Assembly (NCBI GenBank): GCA_017541105.1
Contig: JAFXZS010000010.1
Location: forward strand, 124,001-188,000
Length of the DNA: 64,000 nt
Origin: Clostridia bacterium
Lineage (GTDB): Bacteria > Bacillota > Clostridia > Christensenellales > Aristaeellaceae
Direction of reading: 5' to 3'
Part shown: piece after piece, positions 9,122-16,599 of the stretch
Position numbering within the stretch: position 1 is the stretch's first letter
Layout: each line of letters starts with the position of its first letter
The notes under the pieces: model-generated
The model's input: only the letters and a program-made list of their open reading frames with translations
What the model was told of the DNA's origin: nothing
Databases searched by the model: none
Made by a program: the position numbers and the translations under genes

Positions 9122-10863
9122 TCAAAACACTCTGGCGGCTCAGCCGTGAAGCGATCCGGTACAGGGCGCTTTATACCGTCGCAATCCTGTCCACCCTTGC
9201 GCTGACGGCGGTGAATCTTGCGGCGCCGAAGCTCCTGTCCGCCATGACGGGGATTGTGGAAAAGGGGGTGGACGAGGCGGGCCTGAAAACCATCGGCCTG
9301 TTCACCCTGCTGCTGGTGGGGCTGTACCTGCTGCGGATCCTCTTCCGTTTTCTCAGCAACTACCTGGCCCACAAGGCTGCCTGGTACCTGGTGGGCGACC
9401 TGCGCACCCGCACCTATGACAAGCTGGAGCACATGCACCTGGGCTATTTCCACGACAAGCAGACCGGTGACCTGATGAGCCGTATCGTCAACGATACCCG
9501 GGACTTTGAGCTCCTTTACGCCCATATGATTCCGGAGACGATCACGAATATCGTCACCTTCGCCGGTGTCCTGGCAGTTCTGCTTTTCATCAACTGGAAG
9601 CTGGCGCTCATCACCTGTGCGCCGATCCCCCTGATCTTCGCTTCGGGCATCATCTTTTCCAAAAAAGTCCGCCCCTTCTTCCGGATCTCCCAGAAGAAAA
9701 TGGGCGAACTGAACGGCAAGCTGCAGGACAACCTTTCCGGTATCCATGAAATCCAGTCCTTCGGCCGGGAAGAATATGAAACCGAACAGGTCAACGTCTC
9801 CAACTTCGAGCATATCCACGCGATGCTGAAAGCCCTGAAGATCTCAGCGGTTTTCCATCCCTCGGTGGAGTTTATCTCCTCCCTCGGCACGATCCTGGTG
9901 GTCGGCTTCGGCGGATACCTCGCCTTCCGGGAATCTCTGAGCGTGGCGGACGTCGTGGCCTTCCTGCTGTACCTGGGCCTGTTCTACGGGCCGGTCACCG
10001 GCCTGGCCAACCTGCTGGAAAACATGCAGCAGTCCATGGCCGGCGCGGAGCGCGTGCTGGCGGTGCTGGACGCTCCGAGCGAGATCCGGGACCGGGAGCA
10101 GGCGGTACCCCTTGGCGCAGTGCAGGGCGAGATCACCTTTGACCACGTAAGCTTCTCCTACCTGGAAGGCGCGCCGGTGCTGAAAGATGTCTCCTTTGTC
10201 TGCAGGCCCGGCCAGATGCTGGCGCTGGTAGGTCCCACAGGCGTCGGCAAGACGACCCTGACCCAGCTGATTTCCCGGTTTTATGAGCCCACCTCCGGCC
10301 GGATCCTGATCGACGGCCATGATATCCGTTCCGTCACCATCGAAAGCCTGCGGCGGAATATTTCGCCGGTCCTGCAGGATACATTCCTCTTCAACGGCAC
10401 CATCGCCGAGAACATCGGCTACGCGGTGCCGGACGCGTCCATGGACGAGATCGTGGAAGCGGCGAAGGCGGCCAATATCCATGAGGACATCATGGCCATG
10501 CCGGATGGCTACCGGACCCAGGTCGGCGAGCGGGGCCTTCGCCTCTCCGGCGGCCAGAAACAGCGCGTGGCCATTGCCCGGGCGATCCTGCGCAAAAGTC
10601 CGATCATCATCCTGGATGAGGCCACCGCCTCTGTGGACGTGGAAACCGAGCAGCAAATCCGCCAAGCCATTGCCGGGATCGCCGGTACCCGCACGATTAT
10701 CGCAATCGCGCACCGGCTCTCCACCATCCGGAACGCAGACCAGATCCTTGTGATCGAGGAAGGCCGCATCACCGAACAGGGTACCCACGCGGAGCTGGTC
10801 GCCCTGGGCGGCTCCTACGCTCGGATGAATGCCATTCAGGCCGATGAAAACAGACGGACATAA
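9118..10863 (+). CDS. ABC exporter, fused permease-ATPase
   Basis: Half-transporter of 581 residues that would dimerise in the membrane to export lipids, peptides or drugs. It starts at the ATG at 9118, overlapping the MATE stop, with GGGAG just upstream. Residues 1-320 form the six-helix membrane domain. The ATPase domain follows, with Walker A GPTGVGKTT near 378, Q-loop SPVLQDTFLF, signature LSGGQKQR near 482, Walker B IIILDEA and the switch histidine in IAHRLSTI. All nucleotide-binding motifs are intact. The operon with MATE suggests a joint efflux function. Confidence 0.95.
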   Translation: MIKTLWRLSREAIRYRALYTVAILSTLALTAVNLAAPKLLSAMTGIVEKGVDEAGLKTIGLFTLLLVGLYLLRILFRFLSNYLAHKAAWYLVGDLRTRTYDKLEHMHLGYFHDKQTGDLMSRIVNDTRDFELLYAHMIPETITNIVTFAGVLAVLLFINWKLALITCAPIPLIFASGIIFSKKVRPFFRISQKKMGELNGKLQDNLSGIHEIQSFGREEYETEQVNVSNFEHIHAMLKALKISAVFHPSVEFISSLGTILVVGFGGYLAFRESLSVADVVAFLLYLGLFYGPVTGLANLLENMQQSMAGAERVLAVLDAPSEIRDREQAVPLGAVQGEITFDHVSFSYLEGAPVLKDVSFVCRPGQMLALVGPTGVGKTTLTQLISRFYEPTSGRILIDGHDIRSVTIESLRRNISPVLQDTFLFNGTIAENIGYAVPDASMDEIVEAAKAANIHEDIMAMPDGYRTQVGERGLRLSGGQKQRVAIARAILRKSPIIILDEATASVDVETEQQIRQAIAGIAGTRTIIAIAHRLSTIRNADQILVIEEGRITEQGTHAELVALGGSYARMNAIQADENRRT

Positions 10864-10864
10864 G

Positions 10865-10937
10865 TACGCCTTATGGGGTTCGAACCCATGATCCCCTGAT
10901 TAAAAGTCAGGTGCTCTTCCATCTGAGCTAAAGACGT
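10865..10937 (-). tRNA. tRNA-Lys (anticodon TTT)
   Basis: A 73-nt cloverleaf folds from the minus strand. Acceptor ACGTCTT pairs with AAGGCGT, the discriminator is A, and U8-A9 and A14 are present. The anticodon loop is CTTTTAA in a CCTGA/TCAGG stem. CCA is not encoded. First of seven co-oriented tRNA or tRNA-like genes. Confidence 0.95.
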
Positions 10938-10944
10938 ATGATAG

Positions 10945-11017
10945 TGCGCCTTATGGGACTTGAACCCATAACCCCCTGATTAAGAGTCAGGTGCTCTGCC
11001 AATTGGGCCAAAGGCGC
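10945..11017 (-). tRNA. tRNA-Lys (anticodon CTT)
   Basis: A 73-nt class I tRNA. Acceptor GCGCCTT pairs with AAGGCGC, the discriminator is A, and the anticodon loop is CTCTTAA on the same stem sequence as the neighbouring tRNA-Lys, implying a local duplication. CCA is not encoded. Confidence 0.95.
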
Positions 11018-11021
11018 ATAT

Positions 11022-11098
11022 TGGTACACAAGGCGGGATTCGGACCCGCAGGACTCCGGTTCTTAGCCGGAGATGTCTTCCGGTTGCATCACTTGTGT
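11022..11098 (-). tRNA. class I tRNA with leucine anticodon AAG, CCA encoded
   Basis: The minus strand folds as 7-bp acceptor ACACAAG/CTTGTGT, U8, a short D stem ATG/CAT with GG in the loop, anticodon stem TCCGG/CCGGA with loop CTAAGAA, a 5-nt variable loop GTCCT and T stem GCGGG/CCCGC. The discriminator A at 11025 is followed by encoded CCA (11022-11024). The anticodon AAG reads CUU (Leu), yet the long variable arm of bacterial tRNA-Leu is absent. Amino-acid identity is therefore uncertain. It is a paralogue of the next tRNA. Confidence 0.8.
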
Positions 11099-11101
11099 AT
11101 A

Positions 11102-11177
11102 TGGTATGCAGGGCGGGATTCGAACCCGCAAGACTCTGTTCCTGAGACAGAGATGTCTTCCTTTGCATCACCTGCAC
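11102..11177 (-). tRNA. class I tRNA with leucine anticodon CAG, CCA encoded
   Basis: Acceptor GTGCAGG pairs with CCTGCAT (G1-U72 wobble). D-arm, variable loop (GTCTT) and T arm nearly match the AAG tRNA beside it. The anticodon stem is TCTGT/ACAGA with loop CTCAGGA, giving anticodon CAG (reads CUG, Leu). The discriminator A is followed by encoded CCA (11102-11104). As with its neighbour, the class I shape does not fit normal leucine tRNA, so identity is open. Confidence 0.8.
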
Positions 11178-11183
11178 ATATCG

Positions 11184-11268
11184 CGGAGTGAGAGCGATTT
11201 GAACGCTCAGGCACATTGCTGCGCCGCCTCTTTAGCAAAGAGGTGCCTTACCATTAGACTACCACTCC
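11184..11268 (-). tRNA. tRNA-Ser (anticodon GCT)
   Basis: An 85-nt class II tRNA. Acceptor GGAGTGG pairs with TCACTCC, the discriminator is G, the anticodon loop is TTGCTAA in a CCTCT/AGAGG stem, and it has a long variable arm as expected for serine. CCA is not encoded. It shows that normal class II tRNAs exist in the same cluster. Confidence 0.95.
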
Positions 11269-11269
11269 A

Positions 11270-11343
11270 TGGCATCGGGAGAAGGATTTGAACCGTTAAC
11301 CGCCGGGTCAGAGCCGCCCGTGTTGCCGTTTCATCCTCCCGAT
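11270..11343 (-). tRNA. degenerate tRNA-like gene, Gln-type CTG loop, CCA encoded
   Basis: A 71-nt body plus CCA (11270-11272). Acceptor ATCGGGA pairs perfectly with TCCCGAT, with discriminator G. The loop CTCTGAC matches tRNA-Gln(CTG), but the anticodon stem contains a G-G mismatch. The T stem (AACGG/CCTTC) has two mismatches, and U8 is missing in this register. It could be a decayed tRNA-Gln, or a tRNA-like RNA kept for another purpose. Confidence 0.55.
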
Positions 11344-11346
11344 ATG

Positions 11347-11419
11347 CAATCCCTGCAGGAATCGAACCTGCATCAGCGCCTTGAAAGGGCGATGTCCTGG
11401 CCGTTTAGACGAAGGGATC
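11347..11419 (-). tRNA. tRNA-Glu (anticodon TTC)
   Basis: The body closely resembles bacterial tRNA-Glu (CCTTCGTCTA start, loop CTTTCAA). Acceptor GATCCCT pairs with AGGGATT (G1-U72), with discriminator G. CCA is not encoded. It is the gene nearest to the XRE regulator, so probably first in the transcript. Confidence 0.9.
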
Positions 11420-11443
11420 CTATCAGCCCCGAAGGGCTGAAGT

Positions 11444-11698
11444 TCAGGCACTTCTGGTCTGGTCTGCGGCTCCGGCCCGGACGATGATGGCATCCAACGT
11501 TGTTCCGAATACCGCGGCCAAGACCACCAAGTTGTCCAACGTAGGCAACGTCAAGCCCCGCTGCCAGCGATAGATTGCCTGAGGCGTATTGAAGCCGAAA
11601 ATATCCTGCAAATCCCGAACAGTCAATCCGGTTTGCTGCCGCAATTGCGCGATCCGGATCCCGGTTGCAGTCAAATCAATGGATGGCAAAATACACAC
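11444..11698 (-). CDS. small XRE-type HTH regulator
   Basis: DNA-binding protein of 84 residues. I chose GTG at 11698 because GGAAAGGAG lies just upstream; the frame stays open to 11785 but that part overlaps a terminator. An XRE helix-turn-helix covers residues about 14-65 (GIRIAQLRQQTGLTVRDLQD, then TPQAIYRWQRGLTLPTLDNL), with no sensor domain. It lies between the Ro-like gene and the tRNA cluster on the same strand and could control one of them; that is inference from position. Confidence 0.75.
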   Translation of the reverse strand: MCILPSIDLTATGIRIAQLRQQTGLTVRDLQDIFGFNTPQAIYRWQRGLTLPTLDNLVVLAAVFGTTLDAIIVRAGAADQTRSA

Positions 11699-11729
11699 GG
11701 GAATACACTCCTTTCCAAAGCTGATAACG

Positions 11730-11769
11730 AAAAAACGAGGCCGCCTGCCCTGATCAGCAAGCGGCCTCG
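11730..11769 (-). terminator. strong intrinsic terminator
   Basis: On the minus strand, a perfect 9-bp stem (plus 11736-11744 with 11761-11769) is followed by six T. It ends transcription after the 44-residue ORF and separates it from the XRE gene and tRNAs. Confidence 0.85.
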
Positions 11770-11789
11770 TGAACAATCCGACCATGCGT

Positions 11790-11924
11790 CTACGGCATGC
11801 GGCGTTTCAGGTCTTTTTCATGCGTCTGATTCGGGCACAGCAAAGCGAAGCACAGTTCTTCTTTAAAACTGCACAGCAGGAATTCCAGGTGCTTCTGACG
11901 CATGGTAACCGTGTAGCGATCCAC
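11790..11924 (-). CDS. 44-residue small protein, GTG start
   Basis: Small ORF with GGAGG eight bases before a GTG at 11924, a clean stop at 11790 and an intrinsic terminator straight after. The product opens MDRYTVTMRQKHLEFLLCSF and contains three cysteines and many charged residues (KEELCFALLCPNQ). I do not recognise it. Its placement between the Ro-like gene and the XRE gene, with its own ribosome site and terminator, argues that it is real. Confidence 0.5.
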   Translation of the reverse strand: MDRYTVTMRQKHLEFLLCSFKEELCFALLCPNQTHEKDLKRRMP

Positions 11925-12074
11925 AATGAATTCCTCCTTTCGCTCTGGGCCATACTCTTGATTTCATGCATATCATATCGTACCGGCTGCGGGATGTAAA
12001 GAACCCTGTAGTATAATTCGTTACATTTCCCGCTGCCTTGTACCTGCAGTCCGGTTTCCTGCTTCGTTTCTTCC

Positions 12075-13532
12075 TTACGCGCAGATCGGCGCGTACCGCT
12101 CGCTGAGCAGGACTTCCTTCATCAGCTGTACCGGATCAAACTTGCCGGCAGCCGCCATGGAAAAGATCCTGGGCGAACAGCCGCTGATCAGGATCACACC
12201 CTGCTCGTTCATGCTGACCGGCTGCTGCCGGTTCCGGCTCTGGACATTCCAGAAAACCACCTTCGGCAGCCGATAGCCATGGCCTTCAAACAGCTTCCTC
12301 GCATATTCGAAGTTGGTGAGGCCCGCGTCGCGCGCGCAGCAGTCGAACTCCATATCGGAGATGAAGTACAGCGTTTCCGGCAGCTCCTCCTGCGGCAGCC
12401 TGTTCCGGACAGCCGTGGACAGGATCAGCTCGAACACCTTCTGAATATCCGTGTTTGCGCACTCATTGAAGGTTTCGCAGCACTGCACCTTTTCCACCAG
12501 ATCCTTGCCCTTGATCTCCACCAGCTGGGGATGGCAGGAGAAGGTGATAAAGTGGTTATGGAATTCCCCCTGGCAGCGCTCCGCGAAATACATGCCCAGG
12601 GACAGCGCGACCGTGGCCGGAATCGGAGTACCGCCCCAATACATGGAGCCGGAACCGTCGATCACGCACAGCGCGTTCCCCTGCGGCGCGTAGTCTTCCA
12701 GCGCGTTCCAGGTCACGTCCAGCGCTCTCCGCTCCGCTTCATCGCCGCGGAAGTCCAGCGCCTTTTCCACCACGTCATATGGATACAGCGTACCGGTATG
12801 AATGGCTTCCTCTCCCCTGGAGACCCGTTCCATGAAAGCGTTATACCGCTCCGCGTCGTTCCGCAGGAACGCCTTGCGGTACTTCAGCATCGCCCTGGAA
12901 GGCTGAGCGGAATACGCAAAGGTATAGTCCTTCTGCCGCAGGTTGTTTTCGATAATCCGGATCTTTGCGCGCAGCTTTGCCAGCGTCCGGCGGTATTCCG
13001 CGTCCTTCATTCCCAGCGCCCTGGCGATCCGCTTGCCGTTCTTCACGGCTTCAGCGTTGGAAGTGTTCACGGACGGCAGCCACTTGGCCAGCAGAGAAAC
13101 GTTCTCATCGTTCTCCAGCGCCGCAAGATCCGCCAGCAGCTGCGTACGGATGACCTGAATGGCATCCTTCTCGCAGGCGGTTCCGAACAGGATGACCAGA
13201 TCATCCCAGCGTCCGTACTCGCTGACAAGATACAGGTTCTTCCGGACAGACTCCGGCTGCGTATCTGCCAGATGCTTCAGGATCGTCCGGAAAACCCGGC
13301 GTTCACCCAGGCCGCCCCGGATATCACGGGAATAGAACAGCATCTTCATTGCCAGATCCCGGTCCTCGGCATACGCACGGACAAAACGGACGATGATCTC
13401 CTGATCCCCGGCATTCCGAAGCGCGCCGATGGTCGCAAACAGATCCAGGCAGTCCGATCCGGTGGACTGCAGGGTTGCAGCGCCGTTTTCCGTCAGGGTG
13501 CGGTTTGCTTCAATCTTCAGTTCGTTCATCAT
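12075..13532 (-). CDS. Ro-like RNA-binding protein (DUF2828, vWA domain)
   Basis: Protein of 485 residues. ATG at 13532 is chosen because GGAGG (plus 13542-13546) is nine bases away; an earlier ATG at 13538 is too close. The N-terminal half is helical and matches the DUF2828 pattern (DLFATIGALRNAGDQEIIV, then RDIRGGLGERRVFRTILKHL and YGRWDDLVILFGT), which resembles the HEAT-like ring of TROVE/Ro60 proteins. The C-terminal half is a von Willebrand A domain with an intact MIDAS start (VIDGSGSMY near 296) and FISDMEFD. Ro proteins bind misfolded and Y RNAs in RNA quality control. The tRNA-mimic RNA directly upstream supports a Ro-Y pairing by inference. rtcB is not adjacent here. Confidence 0.8.
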   Translation of the reverse strand: MMNELKIEANRTLTENGAATLQSTGSDCLDLFATIGALRNAGDQEIIVRFVRAYAEDRDLAMKMLFYSRDIRGGLGERRVFRTILKHLADTQPESVRKNLYLVSEYGRWDDLVILFGTACEKDAIQVIRTQLLADLAALENDENVSLLAKWLPSVNTSNAEAVKNGKRIARALGMKDAEYRRTLAKLRAKIRIIENNLRQKDYTFAYSAQPSRAMLKYRKAFLRNDAERYNAFMERVSRGEEAIHTGTLYPYDVVEKALDFRGDEAERRALDVTWNALEDYAPQGNALCVIDGSGSMYWGGTPIPATVALSLGMYFAERCQGEFHNHFITFSCHPQLVEIKGKDLVEKVQCCETFNECANTDIQKVFELILSTAVRNRLPQEELPETLYFISDMEFDCCARDAGLTNFEYARKLFEGHGYRLPKVVFWNVQSRNRQQPVSMNEQGVILISGCSPRIFSMAAAGKFDPVQLMKEVLLSERYAPICA

Positions 13533-13568
13533 GTTCATCGTCCTCCTTTGCGTGAATCATTCTGAGAC

Positions 13569-13630
13569 AAGACGCAGTTTTGAATAGTTCCCTAAACTAT
13601 TGCGGAATGCAGGATTGCTGGCTGCGTCTT
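13569..13630 (-). ncRNA. second hairpin domain in the Ro-like leader
   Basis: A 9-bp closing stem (13569-13577 with 13622-13630) encloses an inner 7-bp hairpin (13583-13589 with 13595-13601, 5-nt loop). It lies between the tRNA-mimic RNA and the Ro-like start codon. In the rtcB locus the same place holds a tRNA-Asn gene. It may be a separate small RNA or a translational leader. Confidence 0.45.
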
Positions 13631-13740
13631 CCGGTACAAGGCGCCATGAGCGTTTTTGATTAACAGTCAAAAGCTTTTGTGATTGCTGTGCGCGCCTTTG
13701 GATCATCCTGTGATCCTCCCTGCGGTATAAAGAATACCGG
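13631..13740 (-). ncRNA. tRNA-mimic (Y-RNA-like) RNA, Ro-like locus
   Basis: A structured RNA on the minus strand, homologous to the one at 50111-50213. An anticodon-like hairpin (13654-13672) has a 6-bp stem and loop CTGTTAA, the tRNA-Asn loop with anticodon GUU. A 7-bp acceptor-like stem pairs 13638-13644 with 13692-13698. An outer 6-bp stem pairs 13631-13636 with 13735-13740. Bacterial Y RNAs next to Ro genes are known to contain tRNA-like modules; this candidate fits that arrangement but is unproven. Confidence 0.6.
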
Positions 13741-13747
13741 AATGATG

Positions 13748-13779
13748 GTCCGTAATCATGGAAAAAAAGCTGCGAACTC
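13748..13779 (-). promoter_or_regulatory. 32-bp conserved leader/promoter upstream of the tRNA mimic
   Basis: 28 of 32 bases match 50236-50267, with the same orientation relative to the RNA. It contains a T-run and a GATNAC core. As nothing upstream of it is shared, it marks the edge of the duplicated module and probably carries its promoter. Confidence 0.55.
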
Positions 13780-14047
13780 CTTTTTCCTCCCCCTCTCCCG
13801 TCTTCGCCTCATGTTAGCATGGGGATCAGGATTTGTCATGAACCCGGTAGTTTATTCCCCCGTGATCTTTACGGATTCCCGGGATACGGTTCTTTGGGGA
13901 AAGGCGGAGGCAGAGGTTGAAGATATCCTGCGGTTCCCCTATAATAGCGAATGGAAAGGTTCTGTTATATGCATCCTGCTCTCCGTTGCTTTTGCCCGGT
14001 ATGCGGGAATGATGAGGGACTGAATAACCGGAAGGAGCGTGATCGGA

Positions 14048-15232
14048 ATGATGTACAACGAAGCCTGCGGAGAGAAGCTTTCACGCCTGGGATTCGGCTG
14101 TATGCGCCTGCCGCAGGCAGCGGATGAAACCATCGATGCGCAGGAACTGCAGCGGATGATGGATTATGCCATCGGCCATGGAGTGAACTATTTCGATACC
14201 GCCTGGCCTTATCACGGCGGCCGCAGTGAGCTTGTGATCGGAAAGGCACTGGCAAAATATCCCCGGGACCGGTGGTTTCTCGCTGATAAATACCCGGGCC
14301 ACCAGATTGCTTCCACCTATTATCCCGCGGAGATCTTTGAGGAACAGCTGAAAAAGTGCGGCGTGGAGTACTTTGATTTCTATCTGCTTCACAACGTCTA
14401 TGAGAATTCCTATGATGTCTATACCGATCCGAAATGGGGGATCCTGGATTATTTCAAAGAACAGAAACGTCTGGGCCGGATCCGGCATCTGGGCTTCTCC
14501 TCCCATGCGCGTCCGGATACGCTCGAAAGGTTCCTGGACTATGCCGGGGACAGCATGGAGTTCTGCCAGATCCAGCTGAACTGGCTGGACTGGACCCTGC
14601 AGGATGCGAAAGCAAAGGTTGATCTGCTCGCCGCCCGGAACATTCCCGTCTGGGTGATGGAGCCGCTTCGCGGCGGCAAGCTTGCAAAGCTGTCCGATGA
14701 GGATGAACACCGGATGAAAGCGCTCCGTCCGGAGGAAAGCATTGCTTCCTGGAGCTTCCGCTGGCTGCAGAGCCTGCCGATCGTGAAGATGGTCCTGTCC
14801 GGCATGTCGGATTACGCGCAGATGGCGGACAACGTTCGTACCTTTACGGAGGAAATCCCGCAGACAGCGGAGGAAGCAGCCCTGCTGGCGGAGATCGCGG
14901 AGGGGCTCAAAAACGCCCTGCCCTGCACCCGCTGCCGCTACTGCTGCGAGGGCTGTCCCATGCAGCTGGATATCCCGATGCTGATTCATGCGTATAACGA
15001 TCTGAAGTATGACAAGCGCATGACGGTGCCTATGCAGATGGATGCGCTGCCGGAAGACAAGCGGCCCTCCGCCTGTATCGGCTGCGGAGCCTGCGCGGCG
15101 ATCTGTCCGCAGAAGATTGATATTCCCGCCGCCATGGCGGGGCTGGCAGAGAAACTGGCAGCCATGCCCAGCTGGGCGGAGCAGTGCCGCCAGCGGGAGG
15201 AAGCGGCAAGGAAACTGAAGCAGCAGGGATAA
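14048..15232 (+). CDS. aldo/keto reductase with C-terminal 4Fe-4S domain
   Basis: Oxidoreductase of 394 residues. ATG at 14048 lies about 10 bases after GGAAGGAG. Residues 1-270 form the AKR barrel (RLGFGCMRLPQ, FDTAWPYHGG with the catalytic Asp/Tyr, LADKYPGHQ with Lys, and LLHNV with His). The tail holds two Cys clusters (CTRCRYCCEGCP near 298 and CIGCGACAAICPQ near 342) typical of ferredoxin-like AKRs of anaerobes. It probably passes electrons between NAD(P)H or ferredoxin and a carbonyl substrate, which is not identified. It appears monocistronic. Confidence 0.9.
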   Translation: MMYNEACGEKLSRLGFGCMRLPQAADETIDAQELQRMMDYAIGHGVNYFDTAWPYHGGRSELVIGKALAKYPRDRWFLADKYPGHQIASTYYPAEIFEEQLKKCGVEYFDFYLLHNVYENSYDVYTDPKWGILDYFKEQKRLGRIRHLGFSSHARPDTLERFLDYAGDSMEFCQIQLNWLDWTLQDAKAKVDLLAARNIPVWVMEPLRGGKLAKLSDEDEHRMKALRPEESIASWSFRWLQSLPIVKMVLSGMSDYAQMADNVRTFTEEIPQTAEEAALLAEIAEGLKNALPCTRCRYCCEGCPMQLDIPMLIHAYNDLKYDKRMTVPMQMDALPEDKRPSACIGCGACAAICPQKIDIPAAMAGLAEKLAAMPSWAEQCRQREEAARKLKQQG

Positions 15233-15432
15233 CCTGTGCGAAAGGTTTGTCCGCGGAACAGACATCGTCACCACAAGCAGCCGGATCGTCGTCAAAACGA
15301 TAAACAATCTATATGGAAAAAAAGCCGCGCCGTCATGACGGTTCATGAGCCTCCCTGATATCCTTTTCCCCGGCCGTCACAGAGAGGAACAATCAGGCCG
15401 GCGTATTCGTTATATTTTCCGGAGGTATATGG

Positions 15433-16575
15433 ATGATGAGAAAAAAGTTATTGAGTCTTCTGATGATATGGACGCTGATGATGATCATGCTGGTCCCCGC
15501 TTTTTCATCCTGTTCTGCCGAAACGCTTGGTTACGGTATCGTCAACAATACAGATGTGGCGCTTCGTAAAACTCCCGGCGGGCAGAAGCTGATCCGGCTG
15601 CCGAAGGATACCTGTGTCTGGATCAGGGATGAAAAAACAGACAGCAAGGGCAGCCTGTGGTACGAAGTCAATCTGGGATATCTGGATGGAGGATCCTACC
15701 GGGCCCGTTCCGGCTGGATGAAAGCGGAATTCATTGACGCGGGGGACACGCTCTGGCACGATATCCGTTCCGTAAAAGCCGGACAGTACGGTATGATGGC
15801 ACTGCGGAATAACGGCACTGTCGAATGTGTGTGCGACATGAACAGCCGGGAGCTCCGCGGCTGGGCTGCCGGTCTTCGGGACATACGGCAGGTCAGCCTT
15901 TCCTGGCTCGGCTGGGGATTTTATGCCCTCAGCGGCAGCGGAACCTTCAGCGATCCGGACGGCAATACCGAAAAGGATATCCGGCTGGCCTGTGAATACG
16001 GCTACCCATACCTGATCACAAAGGACAACCGGCTGCTGACCGGCGAAATCACCGGCTTCACATGGATCTGGCCCCGGGATGCCAGCAGCGAAGAGTTGTC
16101 CCGCGTTACCGCCATGGTGAACACAGATTACCGGCTGATCCTCCTGGCGGATGACGGCCGGGTATATGCCGCGTGTTCCGCGAATGACGATGGCCTCTAT
16201 CCGGAACCGGACTGGGAAAATTGGACGGATGTTGCCAGTATTGATGCGGGAATCAGCACTTTTTCCGGAGACAGGCCCTACCAGTATACCTTTGCGGCGG
16301 TCCGGAAGGACGGCACCGTGCTGGCCGCTCCGGATCAGCTTTCGGACATGCTCAGTCCCTGGTGGAATATAAAAAAAATCTGTATCGGATATCAATGGAT
16401 CCTCGGGCTGAAGGAGGACGGAACGGTCCTGATTCTTGCGCCGGGCGGAACGAAAACCCCGGATGTTTCAGGCTGGAACGGAATCACGGATATCGGCAAC
16501 GGAGGCGATTATATCGTCGGGGTAAAAACGGACGGAACCCTGGTCTTCGCCGGAGAGCACAGCTTCTCGGATTAA
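15433..16575 (+). CDS. secreted SH3-like / RCC1-like repeat protein
   Basis: Exported protein of 380 residues with a signal peptide (MMRKKLLSLLMIWTLMMIM to residue about 30). Residues about 33-95 resemble a bacterial SH3 domain (VALRKTPGGQKLIRLPKDT). The rest has RCC1-like repeats in which short beta strands alternate with VKxDGTVxxxG-type turns (ALRNNGTVECV, AVRKDGTVLAA, GLKEDGTVLIL, GVKTDGTLVFA). Such proteins are common and poorly characterised in gut Clostridia and may act at the cell wall. The start has GGAGG seven bases upstream. Confidence 0.75.
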   Translation: MMRKKLLSLLMIWTLMMIMLVPAFSSCSAETLGYGIVNNTDVALRKTPGGQKLIRLPKDTCVWIRDEKTDSKGSLWYEVNLGYLDGGSYRARSGWMKAEFIDAGDTLWHDIRSVKAGQYGMMALRNNGTVECVCDMNSRELRGWAAGLRDIRQVSLSWLGWGFYALSGSGTFSDPDGNTEKDIRLACEYGYPYLITKDNRLLTGEITGFTWIWPRDASSEELSRVTAMVNTDYRLILLADDGRVYAACSANDDGLYPEPDWENWTDVASIDAGISTFSGDRPYQYTFAAVRKDGTVLAAPDQLSDMLSPWWNIKKICIGYQWILGLKEDGTVLILAPGGTKTPDVSGWNGITDIGNGGDYIVGVKTDGTLVFAGEHSFSD

Positions 16576-16599
16576 ATATGTCTTTCCCATATGAAATAA

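Noticed and set aside
11022..11177. Possibility that the Leu-anticodon tRNAs are selenocysteine or pyrrolysine tRNAs
   Set aside because: Anticodons are AAG and CAG, not UCA or CUA, and the D and variable arms do not match those classes.
13679..14023. 114-codon plus-strand frame across the Ro-like upstream region
   Set aside because: No ribosome site; it runs antisense through the structured RNA and its conserved leader, so it is a chance frame.
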